Part shown: piece by piece, positions 52,495-61,682 of the stretch
Position numbering within the stretch: position 1 is the stretch's first letter
Layout of the letters: the number at the start of each line of letters is the position of its first letter
Assembly (NCBI RefSeq): GCF_003939025.1
Contig: NZ_RQIH01000010.1
Location: 1-64,000 of the forward strand
Length of the DNA stretch: 64,000 nucleotides
Origin: Rhizobium sophoriradicis
Lineage (GTDB): Bacteria; Pseudomonadota; Alphaproteobacteria; Rhizobiales; Rhizobiaceae
Direction of reading: 5' to 3'
Position numbers and translations under genes: made by a program
Notes under the pieces: generated by a model
Told to the model about the DNA's origin: nothing
Seen by the model: only the letters and a program-made list of their open reading frames with translations
The model's database searches: none

Positions 52495-52929
52495 ATGACA
52501 CCCACCCGTTATGCCTTCGTCAAAGCCGGCTGGCACGCCGATATCGTCGACCGTGCGCTCGAAGGTTTCCAGCAGCTCATTCCGGCTGAGCAGATCGACG
52601 TGTTCGATGTTCCCGGCGCATTCGAAATGCCGTTGCTGTCGCGCGATCTTGCGGCGACCGGGCGCTATGCCGCCGTCATCGCCGCCGCCTTCGTCGTCGA
52701 TGGCGGGATCTATCGTCACGAATTCGTCGCCCAGGCCGTCGTCGATGGGCTGATGCGCGCCGGCATGGACACCGGCGTGCCGGTGCTGTCTGTTTCGCTG
52801 ACGCCGCATCAGTATCAGGAAACCGAGCATCACACGCAGATCTACCGCGCGCACTTCGTCGAGAAGGGCCGCGAGGCGGCCCGCGCTGCCCTGATGATCG
52901 GCAAGACGCGCGCCGCTCTTGCGGCGTAG
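52495..52929 (+). CDS. ribH: 6,7-dimethyl-8-ribityllumazine synthase, RibH2 type
   Basis: The 144-residue protein catalyses the penultimate step of riboflavin synthesis. KAGWHADIVDRALEGFQ, FDVPGAFEMPLLSRDL, AAFVVDGGIYRHEFVA and LSVSLTPHQYQETEHH match the RibH2 type known from Brucella and other Rhizobiales (a decameric, low-activity lumazine synthase, RibH1 being the other copy). The ATG at 52495 follows AAGGAG. The gene stands alone behind the FMN riboswitch, unlike the ribD-ribE-ribBA-ribH operon, which agrees with it being the riboswitch-controlled second copy. It ends at a strong terminator. Confidence 0.95.
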   Translation: MTPTRYAFVKAGWHADIVDRALEGFQQLIPAEQIDVFDVPGAFEMPLLSRDLAATGRYAAVIAAAFVVDGGIYRHEFVAQAVVDGLMRAGMDTGVPVLSVSLTPHQYQETEHHTQIYRAHFVEKGREAARAALMIGKTRAALAA

Positions 52930-52940
52930 GAGACTGCGCT

Positions 52941-52970
52941 GACGGCGGGGCTGGCCCGCCGTCTTCTCCT
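52941..52970 (+). terminator. Hairpin terminator of ribH
   Basis: A perfect 9-bp stem (GACGGCGGG / CCCGCCGTC) with a 5-base loop is followed by TTCTCCTT. It starts 11 bases after the stop codon. Confidence 0.8.
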
Positions 52971-53072
52971 TGCCGACAGAAGAATTGATTCGACGCCCTG
53001 CCCGCGCTGTGGTCCACTCGCGCACGACATGTATCGCCATTCTTAATGCGTCCAAACGTCGAGGAGCTGAAG

Positions 53073-53762
53073 ATGAGCAATGCAATGCGCAGTGAAACCC
53101 CCACAGAATCCATCAGAACACGGCCCGCCGACACCAAACTCGAAGTGGTGGTCATCCCCGTTTCCGACGTCGACCGCGCCAAACGCTTTTATGACGGCCT
53201 CGGCTGGCGGCTCGATGCCGATTTCGCCAATGATGCCGATTTCCGCGTGATCCAGTTCACCCCGCCCGGCTCCGGCTGCGCCATCATCTTCGGCAGGAAC
53301 GTGACCGCCGCCGCGCCCGGCTCCGCTCAAGGCCTCTACCTCATCGTCTCCGACATCGAGGCCGCCCGCCGCGATCTCATCGCCCGCGGCGTCGAGGTGA
53401 GCGAGGTCTTCCACGACGCATCGGGCGTCTATGCCGGCAAGGACGAACCCTATCTCTTCGGGCGCCTGCGCATCGCCGGCCGCGATCCCGAGCACCGCAG
53501 CTACCGCTCCTTCGCCTCCTTCAAGGATCCTGACGGCAACGGCTGGCTGTTCCAGGAAGTCACCACCCGCCTGCCCGGCCGCATCGACGCCGACGAGACC
53601 GTCTTCTCCACCTCGAGCGACCTGGCCTCCGCGCTCCGCCGCGCTGCCGCCGCCCACGGCGAACACGAGAAACGCAACGGCGGCAAATACGACGAGAACT
53701 GGCCGGACTGGTACGCCAAATATATGGTCAGCGAACAAGCCGGCAGAGAGCTGCCGCTATAG
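53073..53762 (+). CDS. VOC-family protein (glyoxalase-like)
   Basis: The protein is 229 residues from the ATG at 53073, placed by GAGGAGCTGAAG. The VOC core (about 20-150) has VVVIPVSDVDRAKRFYDGLG and FASFKDPDGNGWLFQEV, the paired beta-alpha-beta-beta-beta motifs. A C-terminal helical part (residues about 165-225, GKYDENWPDWYAKYM) is an extension seen in many rhizobial relatives. The substrate is unknown. Confidence 0.85.
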   Translation: MSNAMRSETPTESIRTRPADTKLEVVVIPVSDVDRAKRFYDGLGWRLDADFANDADFRVIQFTPPGSGCAIIFGRNVTAAAPGSAQGLYLIVSDIEAARRDLIARGVEVSEVFHDASGVYAGKDEPYLFGRLRIAGRDPEHRSYRSFASFKDPDGNGWLFQEVTTRLPGRIDADETVFSTSSDLASALRRAAAAHGEHEKRNGGKYDENWPDWYAKYMVSEQAGRELPL

Positions 53763-53814
53763 GCAGTGAAGAGCCCCATCCCGAGGCGCGAGACGGGTGC
53801 TCCGAACAGCAATA

Positions 53815-53910
53815 AATGCAGGGAACACCGTTGCAGCGCGTCCTTCGGGCTTCCGGCCGTTAGGCTGCGCCTCGAAGGACGCGCTTCAGCATCGCTCTCG
53901 CGGGGCTCAC
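53815..53910. repeat. Intergenic palindromic repeat (CTTCGAGG type)
   Basis: TTGCAGCGCGTCCTTCGGGC and GCCTCGAAGGACGCGCTTCA are near-complementary arms around GGCCG. It shares words with the elements at 26319-26460 and 63690-64000. It sits between the convergent VOC and DUF1194 genes. Confidence 0.65.
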
Positions 53911-53993
53911 CGCCTGGCTGCCTTCGCTGCCGCCACCATGCCGTCGAGCCAGTCCCGATAGCCATTGATCATCGGGTTGGGCCAGCAGCCCTC

Positions 53994-54770
53994 TCACCGG
54001 TCAAACATATCCCGCCACTGCTTCTCCCCGATCAAGCAGTCCGTTGCCGGCTCCGTGCCGGCGATCGGCTGCACCGTCGCCGGAAGAGACAGGCCGCTGA
54101 TCTCCATCACCAGCTTGCGGCGCACGGCGACGGCGAAGTCCTCGATCTTGCGGACCGGCAGCACGAAGGCGCCGGGGCCGCCGATGACGCAGTCGGCATA
54201 ATATTTGTCGAGCCCGTCAGGCGCATCGGAAGGCCGCAGCATGAGGGCGAGGCCGTTGATGACCATGCCTGATGCCACCGCCTTGTCGCGGACGGGCGTG
54301 ACGGGATTGCCGGAATTGTTCGGGCCGTCGCCGGAGACATCGATCACCTCCCGCCTGCCCCGGAAGGGGCTGGCGATGATCATGCTGACGCCCTGGGCAA
54401 TCGCGGTGGAGATCGAGGTGCGCCGCTGCGTGCCGATCGGCCGGGCGTCGAGTTTGTCGGCAAAGGCAATCGCATCCTGCTCCGTCTCGATCACCTGCCA
54501 GTCGATCACCGAACCCTGGACGACATAGCCCGCCCATTCGAAATAACTGATGGCGATGCGCCCGGTAAGCCCGCCCTTCACCGCGTCGATAAATTCCTTG
54601 TGTTTCAGCGCCGCGACATAACCGTCGCGCTGGATGCCGATCTCTTCGAAATCCATCGAGCGCGAGGTGTCGACGGCAAGCACCAGCGTCACGTCGACAT
54701 CGTTTGCCGCAGCCTGCGCCGTCGGCACGACACCGGAAAGCCCCATGAGCACCGCAAGTGACGTCAGCAT
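53994..54770 (-). CDS. Exported DUF1194 (von Willebrand factor A-like) protein
   Basis: The protein is 258 residues from the ATG at 54770 (GGGGAT upstream); 29 earlier in-frame codons are not supported. A signal peptide (1-20, ending TAQAAAN) precedes a VWA-type domain with the metal-ion-dependent adhesion motif LAVDTSRSMD and the second site DVSGDGPNNSGN. The family DUF1194 is exported in Rhizobiales; its role is unknown. Confidence 0.85.
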   Translation of the reverse strand: MLTSLAVLMGLSGVVPTAQAAANDVDVTLVLAVDTSRSMDFEEIGIQRDGYVAALKHKEFIDAVKGGLTGRIAISYFEWAGYVVQGSVIDWQVIETEQDAIAFADKLDARPIGTQRRTSISTAIAQGVSMIIASPFRGRREVIDVSGDGPNNSGNPVTPVRDKAVASGMVINGLALMLRPSDAPDGLDKYYADCVIGGPGAFVLPVRKIEDFAVAVRRKLVMEISGLSLPATVQPIAGTEPATDCLIGEKQWRDMFDR

Positions 54771-54876
54771 CGGCAGATCCCCGCGCCATTCCCAAAGCCG
54801 GGCGACTCTAGCACAGCTTCGCCTGGGAAGGACGCACCGCCACGCGCACGGCTTCAATTTTCGGTGATGGCACCCC

Positions 54877-55779
54877 TCAATGCAACGGCAGCCACAAAGG
54901 ACTTTTCCATGCCTTCAGCGCGTCGAGGAAGACCTGCAGGCGCAGGGGCAGGAAGCGGCGCGTGGGATAGACGGCGTGCACGAAGATTTCCGGCGACGAC
55001 CAGTCCGGCAGCAGGCGGATGAGCGCGCCTCTTCGGATCTGCTCGTCGCAATAGGTCGAAGGCAGGAGCCCAATGCCGTGGCCACGATAGGTGAAGGCGC
55101 TGACCGCATCGAAATCGCGGCTCGATGCCGGCCCCGACACGCGCACGTCGGCCGATTTGCGGCCGCTGACGAGATGCCATTCCGCTTCGCCGTTGCGCCC
55201 GTTCAGGAGCACGCACCGATGGTCCTTGAGATCTTCGGGCTTTGCGGGAAGCGCCTTCTCCTTCAGATAATCTGGGGCGGCGACCAGATAACGCACGCTC
55301 TTGCCGAGCCGCTGCGCGACGATGGTGGAATCCTTGAGTTCGCCGAAGCGGATGCCGAGATCGATATTCTCCGCGACCAGATCAAGGAACAGGTTAGTGA
55401 CGAAAAGATCGACTTGGATCTCGGGATAGGCCTTCAGGAAATCGGAGATGAATTCGTAAAAGACCTCTTGGCCCAAGATGACCGGCACCGAGATCTTCAG
55501 CAGGCCTTCCGGCTTTCTCTGCGTTTCAGTCAGCGCCTGCTCGGCGTCGATGAGATGAGCAAGCGGCTCGCTGCATCTGTCGTAATAGGCCCGGCCCTGC
55601 GCGGTGAGGCTGAGCTTGCGGGTCGTGCGCTGGATCAGCATCACGCCGAGCTGCTCTTCGAGCGACGTCACCTTCCGACTGACGGTCGAGACAGGCATGC
55701 CGAGCGAATGGGCGGCGCGGCTGAAGCTGCCATATTGCGCCACCTTCACGAAGACGGCGATGTCGTTGAGATCGGCCAT
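54877..55779 (-). CDS. LysR-family transcriptional regulator
   Basis: The 300-residue protein has an N-terminal winged helix (ALSFSRAAHSLGMPV-like region at residues about 18-40, with SRKVTSLEEQLGV) and a substrate-binding domain. It is divergent from the SDR-RidA pair (188-base gap), the usual arrangement for a LysR protein that controls its neighbour and itself. Confidence 0.9.
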   Translation of the reverse strand: MADLNDIAVFVKVAQYGSFSRAAHSLGMPVSTVSRKVTSLEEQLGVMLIQRTTRKLSLTAQGRAYYDRCSEPLAHLIDAEQALTETQRKPEGLLKISVPVILGQEVFYEFISDFLKAYPEIQVDLFVTNLFLDLVAENIDLGIRFGELKDSTIVAQRLGKSVRYLVAAPDYLKEKALPAKPEDLKDHRCVLLNGRNGEAEWHLVSGRKSADVRVSGPASSRDFDAVSAFTYRGHGIGLLPSTYCDEQIRRGALIRLLPDWSSPEIFVHAVYPTRRFLPLRLQVFLDALKAWKSPLWLPLH

Positions 55780-55967
55780 GCCGGCACTTTTGCACTGATG
55801 TAAAAGAGAATCCAGATATTTCCATCTAATCGAGCAATGACGTTTTCGCCATATTCACCTTGCGAAAACAAACCAACAACCCGATGGCGGCGCGATCGCA
55901 GCGGCCCCATCTCGAGCGACCCACCTAGCCAGGCCCGCGTTGCCCGAACCAGATTATGGAGTTCAAC

Positions 55968-56693
55968 ATGACCAAGCAAAGGACTGTCATCGTCACGGGC
56001 GCCTCCCAGGGCATCGGAGCGGGGCTCGTTAACGCCTTCGTCGAGCGCGGCTACAACGTTGTTGCCACCTCGCGTCAGGTCAGCGCTTCGGATGCCTTCC
56101 AGGCTTCCGACAGGCTGGCGCTGGTCGACGGCGACATCGGCGATCCCGAAACAGCGGCCCGCGTCGCCAAAACCTCAATCGACCGGTTCGGTTCGATCGA
56201 CGCGCTCGTCAACAATGCCGGCATCTTCTTCACCAAGCCGTTCGTCGATTACACGATGACCGACTTCCGTAAGCTCTCGTCGACCAATCTCGAAGGTTTC
56301 CTGCACCTGACGCAGCGGGTCATCAGGCAGATGCTCGCCCAGAAGACGGGCGGCAGCGTCGTCAGCATCACCACGCCGCTGATCGATCATCCGATCGCCG
56401 GCATGCCCGCTTCCGTGGCAATGATGACCAAGGGCGGCATCGACGCGATTTCGAAGAACCTTGCGATGGAGTATGCAAGCGAGGGAATTCGCGTCAACAC
56501 GGTCGCCCCCGGCGTCGTCGACACGCCCCTTCACAAGGACAATCCGAAGGAGTTCCTGAGGACGCTGTCGCCGATGACAGGCATTTCGAATGTCGCTGAA
56601 ATCGTCGACGCGGTGGTCTTCCTCACTGAAGCTCCGCGCGTCACCGGGGAGGTGCTGCACGTCGATGGCGGCGCACATCTGGGCAAATGGTAA
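55968..56693 (+). CDS. SDR-fold protein lacking the catalytic tyrosine
   Basis: The protein is 241 residues from the ATG at 55968 (GGAG six bases upstream). It has the classical SDR cofactor loop VTGASQGIG, NNAGIFF and the C-terminal PGVVDTPLHKD. The active site YxxxK reads A-M-M-T-K (PASVAMMTKGG): Tyr is replaced by Ala, while Lys is kept. The preceding Ser is not obvious either (SITTPLID). The fold and NAD(P) site are intact, so it may bind a nucleotide and act as a chaperone or sensor, or use an unusual mechanism. Its stop overlaps the RidA start. Confidence 0.85.
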   Translation: MTKQRTVIVTGASQGIGAGLVNAFVERGYNVVATSRQVSASDAFQASDRLALVDGDIGDPETAARVAKTSIDRFGSIDALVNNAGIFFTKPFVDYTMTDFRKLSSTNLEGFLHLTQRVIRQMLAQKTGGSVVSITTPLIDHPIAGMPASVAMMTKGGIDAISKNLAMEYASEGIRVNTVAPGVVDTPLHKDNPKEFLRTLSPMTGISNVAEIVDAVVFLTEAPRVTGEVLHVDGGAHLGKW

Positions 56694-57175
56694 ACCATGA
56701 GAAAGCGCAGGCAGCCGGCGCGGAACGGCGGCTGCAGGAACTCGGCATCACCCTTCCCCCGCCGCCGACACCCTTTGGCGCCTATGTCGAGGCGACGAGA
56801 ACAGGCAATCTGGTCTTCTTCAGCGGCATGCTGCCGGTTGTCGGCCATGAGCCCCGCTATATCGGCCGTGTCGGCGGCGCGCTGACATCGGAAGACGGCC
56901 GCAAGGCAGCCGAGACGGCGACGCTGAGCGCGCTCTCCGCCGCCAGGGATTATCTCGGCTCGCTGGATAGCGTCGTGAGGGTCGTGAAGCTCGGCGTCTA
57001 TATCGCCACCGAAGGCGATTTCCGCGACCACCCCAGGGTCGCCGACGGCGCGTCCGAATTGCTGTTTGCGGTCTTCGGCGAGGAAAAGCTCTCCGGCCGC
57101 GTCGTCCTCGGCGTCGCCAGCCTGCCCCTCGGCATGCCGGTCGAGATCGAGCTCGTTATCGAAGTCGAGGATTGA
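56687..57175 (+). CDS. RidA-family protein
   Basis: The 162-residue protein is of the YjgF/YER057c/UK114 family, with PTPFGAYVEATRTGNLVFFSG and the C-terminal ASLPLGMPVEIELVIEVED. RidA members deaminate reactive 2-aminoacrylate or related enamines; this is the longer RidA-like subgroup, whose activity is less certain. The ATG at 56687 overlaps the end of the SDR gene by seven bases, so both are made from one message under the LysR regulator. Confidence 0.88.
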   Translation: MVNHEKAQAAGAERRLQELGITLPPPPTPFGAYVEATRTGNLVFFSGMLPVVGHEPRYIGRVGGALTSEDGRKAAETATLSALSAARDYLGSLDSVVRVVKLGVYIATEGDFRDHPRVADGASELLFAVFGEEKLSGRVVLGVASLPLGMPVEIELVIEVED

Positions 57176-57182
57176 ATGAGCG

Positions 57183-57206
57183 GGGCGCGCGCGTCTCAGC
57201 GCGCCC
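57183..57206 (+). terminator. GC-rich hairpin after the RidA gene
   Basis: GGGCGCGC (57183-57190) and GCGCGCCC (57199-57206) form an 8-bp stem with an 8-base loop. It starts seven bases after the stop codon, between convergent genes, so it can serve both strands. Confidence 0.65.
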
Positions 57207-57229
57207 TGCATTCTTGCCTTCGCTTGCGC

Positions 57230-57769
57230 TCAGCCTGCCGCCAACAGCAGCACATAGGCAATGACGCTCACCATCAACCCGCGAAAGGCGAATGTGACGC
57301 AGCGATATTTGCTGCGGGCGATGCAGGAAAGAATTTCGGCGTTTTCGAGATATTGATCGAAAAGGTAGCGCGCATCGCGCCGCAGCGCCGCCTCGAAGAA
57401 CAGGTCGCGGTGCTTGGGCCAGGCGCCCCAGAAGAGCGACGTCGAGGTGCCCAGACGTCGAGGCAGAACGACCAGGATCGCCGAGAGAATGGAGAAGACC
57501 GAGGCTGCGGCAAGCAAGCCGGAGAACAGAATGCTGCCCGGCGCACCGCTGACATAACGCGTCGGGCTGAAGACTGCCCTCACCTCACTGGAGCTCACCA
57601 GAAAGGCGAGCATAAAAGTAAAGATATAGGCGGCCTTCTGATCGGATATCTTGATCTGATCGTAGAATATGTCATTGATTTTCTTGATGTGGTCGAAATA
57701 CTCGGAACCGACATCGCCGCTCGACGGCCTGCTCAGCATAACCTCCGTGGCACTTTCGAATTCGCTCAC
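57230..57769 (-). CDS. Pycsar-effector-like membrane protein (DUF5706/PycTM type)
   Basis: The protein is 179 residues from a GTG at 57769, chosen because GGAG lies seven bases upstream; the TTG/ATG starts on either side have no ribosome site. A cytoplasmic N-terminus contains HIKKINDIFYDQIKISDQKA, followed by a membrane pair (about residues 50-120) and a conserved KHRDLFFEAALRRDARYLFDQY helix. A final membrane helix (MVSVIAYVLLLAAG) ends the protein. This pattern resembles the PycTM effectors of Pycsar anti-phage systems, which destroy the membrane on binding a cyclic pyrimidine. No dedicated PycC cyclase is adjacent, so a defence role is unproven. It is divergent from the FecR-barrel gene. 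Confidence 0.6.
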   Translation of the reverse strand: MSEFESATEVMLSRPSSGDVGSEYFDHIKKINDIFYDQIKISDQKAAYIFTFMLAFLVSSSEVRAVFSPTRYVSGAPGSILFSGLLAAASVFSILSAILVVLPRRLGTSTSLFWGAWPKHRDLFFEAALRRDARYLFDQYLENAEILSCIARSKYRCVTFAFRGLMVSVIAYVLLLAAG

Positions 57770-57899
57770 CTGAATACTCCATCCCCTAAAGTGTTTCCCT
57801 GATATTACACTTTGGAACGAAAGCAAGAACACGTGTGCAACATGCTTGACTTTTCCACTCTACACGGACAAAGGGGAAGACGGGGATGAGGTCGAGATC

Positions 57900-60800
57900 A
57901 TGCGGGGTTATTCCAATAACATCTGTCGCATCGGCATGGCGCTGGCGTTTGCCGTGCCCGGTTTCGGCCGGCCCGCAATGGCCGATCCCGTGCCGCGCGC
58001 AACGCCGGTCGCCGGCTCCGTCATCGCCCGCAAGACCGGCGAGGAAGTCCGTTTCATCGACGTGTCGGACTGGCGCGTCGTCGACATCAACCAGGATCTT
58101 CTGACCGGCGACGTGCTGCGCACCAATGCCAACGGCCAGCTCGCCATCGTCTTTTCCGATCACACCCAGGTCCGCCTTGGCCGCAATTCGTCGCTGCAGG
58201 TCAAGAAGATGGCAGCGAGCGGCGATACGGTGCTCGAGCTTCAGGCCGGCACCATCTGGGCCCGCGCCCAGCGCGGCGGCCAGGGCCTGACGGTCGAGAC
58301 CCCTGCGGCGGCGGCCGCCATCCGCGGCACCGACTGGACGATGACCGTCGAGGGCGCCAAGACCTCGATGATCGTGCTCGAAGGCCGCGTCGCGCTCAGC
58401 AATCCGCAGGGCAGTGTCGAGGTGAGCGAGGGCGAAGGTGCGGTCGCCACCATCGGCCAGGCGCCCACCAAGATCATCAGCGTCAATCCCGATGATCGCG
58501 AACAGATGCTGTTCTATCTCGACCTGCGCGACGGCTTCGACCTGATGCCGACATCGCCGCTGCGAGCCGACCGTATGGCCGCGGAGCGCCGCCGTCTGCT
58601 GGCGCTGCCGCCGGAGCGTCGCACCACCGAAGACTGGTTGGAACTTGCCGAAGTGCAGAGCGCCTTCGATGGCCGCCAGGCCGCGGCCGCAACCTTGCAG
58701 AAGATCCGCGGCCGCAAGCTGACGGCGGCCCAGCAGGCCCGCGTCGACCTGATCGACGCCACCATCGCCGGCTCGGAGAAGCGCTACGGCGATGCCGCCA
58801 GGCTCTTCCACAAGGCTTTGCCGCATCTCGACCCGACGCGTCGCAACATGGCGCAATTCGGCGGCTATTTTGCCCGCTCGCTCGCCGATCCCGCTCATGC
58901 CGAACAGCCCCCGGCCGATACGACCGGCCCCTATGGCGCGATCATGCAGGCCTATACGACGGGCTTCTTGAAGGACCCGCGCGCGGCAATCGAGATCATC
59001 AAGAAAGCCGAGCAGCGCTATCCCGACGATCCGACCCTGCCGGCAGTCCGCGCAGAGCTGGCAGAACTCACTGATGACCGCGAGCAGATGAAGGAAGCGA
59101 TAGAGCGCTCGCTGGCGCTCGATCCAGATCATCCGATGGCGCTCTCCGCCCGGGCGAGCTACAAGGCGGTGTATGAGAGCGACATCAACGGCGCGCTTGC
59201 CGACCTGAATCGCGCGATCGAGCTTGCCCCCGGTGGGTCAAGCACGCTGAATTCGCTCGGCCTGCTGCAAAGCTCGCGCGATGCCAATGGCGAAGCGGAA
59301 AAGGCCTTCAAGAAAGCGATCGAGCTCGATCCGCAGGATCCGCTGCTCCACGCCAACCTGGCAATCCTCTATCTCGATCAGGCGCGCATGAAGGAAGCCA
59401 AACGCGAGATCGACACGGCAATCGCACTCGATCCCTCGTTCGACATCGCCCTTCTCGCACGGGGCCGCTATTACCTGCAAACCGGCGAACGCGACAAGGC
59501 GCTGCAAGACCTGCTTGCCGCCAGCACCGCCAACCCGGCGCATTCGCAATCCCAGCTGATGCTCGCCGCCGCCCATTATGAAAAAGGCGACCGCATTCCT
59601 TCGCAGCAGGCGCTCGACAATGCCGACCGGCTCGATAAGAACGATCCCGTCATTTCCGCCTTCCGCACCGCTGTCGATATCGACGATTACGACGCCGACG
59701 GCGCGATCCGCAACGCGCAGGAATACCTGCGCCGCTCGCGCGCTCGCGGCGGCGATTACAGCGGCCTCGGCGCCAATGCGAGCGCCGGTTCGACGCTCAA
59801 CAACGCCTTCCGCCTGCAGGGCCTCGATGCCTGGGGCCGTTATTACGGCGATGCCGCCTTCGACCCCTTCAAAGGCACCGGTTATATCGACCAGTCGATC
59901 AAGGGCAGCATCTTTCCCTTCGTCAACGCGACGAGCTTCAGCGACGACAATATCATCCAGAACCGTGGCAACGCGTCGAGCTACTCATCCTTCATCCAGG
60001 GCCTGCTGCTTTCTCCGCACATGCTGTCGGGCCGTTCGCGCTCGGCTACGCTGTTCGACGTACCCTTCATCGAAGGCTCGCTCGGCGGCGGCATCAACAG
60101 CGTCGACGGCCATACCAGACGCATCGGCGAAGCCGATATCCAGGGCTATTCCAACGAGACGATCCCGATCAGCTTCTATGCCAACCTCAACTGGGAGGAG
60201 ATTGCCCACGACGGCAACTATACGGATTTCGGAGGCTTCTCCACCGACAACAAAATCCTTGGCGGCAACGGCTATCTCACCGCGACGATCACGCCGGACG
60301 ATCGCGTCGTCGCTTATGTCAACAGCGGCCGACGCGACTATAACCTCGATACTTTGAGCGAGAACTCTCAGCTGTCGACTTTTTTGAACGACGGGTTGTT
60401 CCGACCCATTTTCGGCCCCGGCGGTCTCGCGGCACCTGACGAATTGCCGCTCTACCTGAACCGGCGCGATATCAGTACGACAACCAATGCCGGCATCGGC
60501 TGGAGCCACACATTCGGCTACGAAAACGTAATGAACGCCGCACTGCTCTATTCCGCGGCAAGGACGAAGACGACGACAGACCTGCAATTCGACTGGGAGA
60601 GGGTGCCGATCCTCGGTGGTCCAGGCACCGACATTCGCCCCTTCGGCCAAACCATCGAGGATCTGAATTCTAAGACCTATGTCGCAGCCCTCAACCACAA
60701 CATCGGCACCGGGCCGTTGACCTTCCGATACGGCATCGAGGGCGGCTGGATCGACGCCCGCAACAGCAGCTACTTCAATCTCGAAGAAATCTTTCCCGTT

Positions 60801-61682
60801 CTCCTGCCGGGGGTTACTCTCGGCCCGACTGAAGCCGAAAATCGTGTTGACATCGCCCGCGCCTACATCGACGTGCTGCACGAGATCACGCCTGATCTGA
60901 AGGCCGAATATGCGCTGTTCGGCACGCAGATGAGCGGTGGCAGCATCGATGTCAACCGGCTCGAGCCGCGCGTCGGCCTTGCCTGGTCGCCCGTCGAGAA
61001 CCACTGGCTGCGCGCCGCTTTCATGCGCCAGGGCGTCGATACCGGCGTTCCCACCCTCGCCCCGATCGGCATTCTCGGCCTGCAGCCGAACCAGCTCGCG
61101 GTCGGCATCGATGGCTATACTGATACTGTCGCGTTGCAATGGGATGCCGAATGGACCGACCGCTTCTTCACCTCGGTCGAATATCAGCACCAGGACTTGC
61201 ATGATTTCTCGATCGACCTGCCGCTGATCTCGCTGCCCTCTTCGGATAGTCTGCCGCTGTCGCGCGGCAGCCTCGATCGCGCCGCCATCACCGCCAACGT
61301 CGTGCTCGGTCATGGTTTCGGCCTTTCCGCCACCTATGCTTATATGGAATCCGAGAACAAGGATCCGCTGGAGCCGAATTACGGCGGCTCGCTCCCCTAT
61401 ATCCCGAGGAATTCCGGCCAGATTGCGCTGACCTGGGTCAACGAATCCAAGGTCAAGGCGACGGTAGCGGCGAATTACATCGGCGAGCGCGACGGCGATC
61501 GCTTCGGCACCAAGCTCGACGATTACTGGAGCCTCGACGCCCACTTGGTCTGGGAGCCGTTCGACAAGCGCATCGAGCTCGAGGCGGCCGCCTATAACCT
61601 GCTCGACGAGGACTTCGAGATCACGCCCGGCGTGCCCGGCTGGGGCCGCGCCTTCAAGGGCACGCTCAAAGTCCGCTTCTGA
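57900..61682 (+). CDS. FecR-TPR-outer-membrane beta-barrel protein
   Basis: The protein is 1260 residues from the ATG at 57900 (GATGAGG about nine bases upstream; the TTG at 57846 is rejected). A signal peptide (about 1-29, ending AMADP) is followed by a FecR domain (about 45-180, with VFSDHTQVRLGRNSSLQVKK and AAAIRGTDWTM). An alpha-helical TPR stretch (about 375-620, repeats such as AEKAFKKAIELDPQDPLLHA) follows. A C-terminal region of about 600 residues is beta-strand rich and ends in Phe (LKVRF), like an outer-membrane barrel. It joins a periplasmic sensor part to a barrel in one chain. The cyclase gene downstream starts within its stop codon (TGATG), so the two are co-translated. Confidence 0.85.
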   Translation: MRGYSNNICRIGMALAFAVPGFGRPAMADPVPRATPVAGSVIARKTGEEVRFIDVSDWRVVDINQDLLTGDVLRTNANGQLAIVFSDHTQVRLGRNSSLQVKKMAASGDTVLELQAGTIWARAQRGGQGLTVETPAAAAAIRGTDWTMTVEGAKTSMIVLEGRVALSNPQGSVEVSEGEGAVATIGQAPTKIISVNPDDREQMLFYLDLRDGFDLMPTSPLRADRMAAERRRLLALPPERRTTEDWLELAEVQSAFDGRQAAAATLQKIRGRKLTAAQQARVDLIDATIAGSEKRYGDAARLFHKALPHLDPTRRNMAQFGGYFARSLADPAHAEQPPADTTGPYGAIMQAYTTGFLKDPRAAIEIIKKAEQRYPDDPTLPAVRAELAELTDDREQMKEAIERSLALDPDHPMALSARASYKAVYESDINGALADLNRAIELAPGGSSTLNSLGLLQSSRDANGEAEKAFKKAIELDPQDPLLHANLAILYLDQARMKEAKREIDTAIALDPSFDIALLARGRYYLQTGERDKALQDLLAASTANPAHSQSQLMLAAAHYEKGDRIPSQQALDNADRLDKNDPVISAFRTAVDIDDYDADGAIRNAQEYLRRSRARGGDYSGLGANASAGSTLNNAFRLQGLDAWGRYYGDAAFDPFKGTGYIDQSIKGSIFPFVNATSFSDDNIIQNRGNASSYSSFIQGLLLSPHMLSGRSRSATLFDVPFIEGSLGGGINSVDGHTRRIGEADIQGYSNETIPISFYANLNWEEIAHDGNYTDFGGFSTDNKILGGNGYLTATITPDDRVVAYVNSGRRDYNLDTLSENSQLSTFLNDGLFRPIFGPGGLAAPDELPLYLNRRDISTTTNAGIGWSHTFGYENVMNAALLYSAARTKTTTDLQFDWERVPILGGPGTDIRPFGQTIEDLNSKTYVAALNHNIGTGPLTFRYGIEGGWIDARNSSYFNLEEIFPVLLPGVTLGPTEAENRVDIARAYIDVLHEITPDLKAEYALFGTQMSGGSIDVNRLEPRVGLAWSPVENHWLRAAFMRQGVDTGVPTLAPIGILGLQPNQLAVGIDGYTDTVALQWDAEWTDRFFTSVEYQHQDLHDFSIDLPLISLPSSDSLPLSRGSLDRAAITANVVLGHGFGLSATYAYMESENKDPLEPNYGGSLPYIPRNSGQIALTWVNESKVKATVAANYIGERDGDRFGTKLDDYWSLDAHLVWEPFDKRIELEAAAYNLLDEDFEITPGVPGWGRAFKGTLKVRF

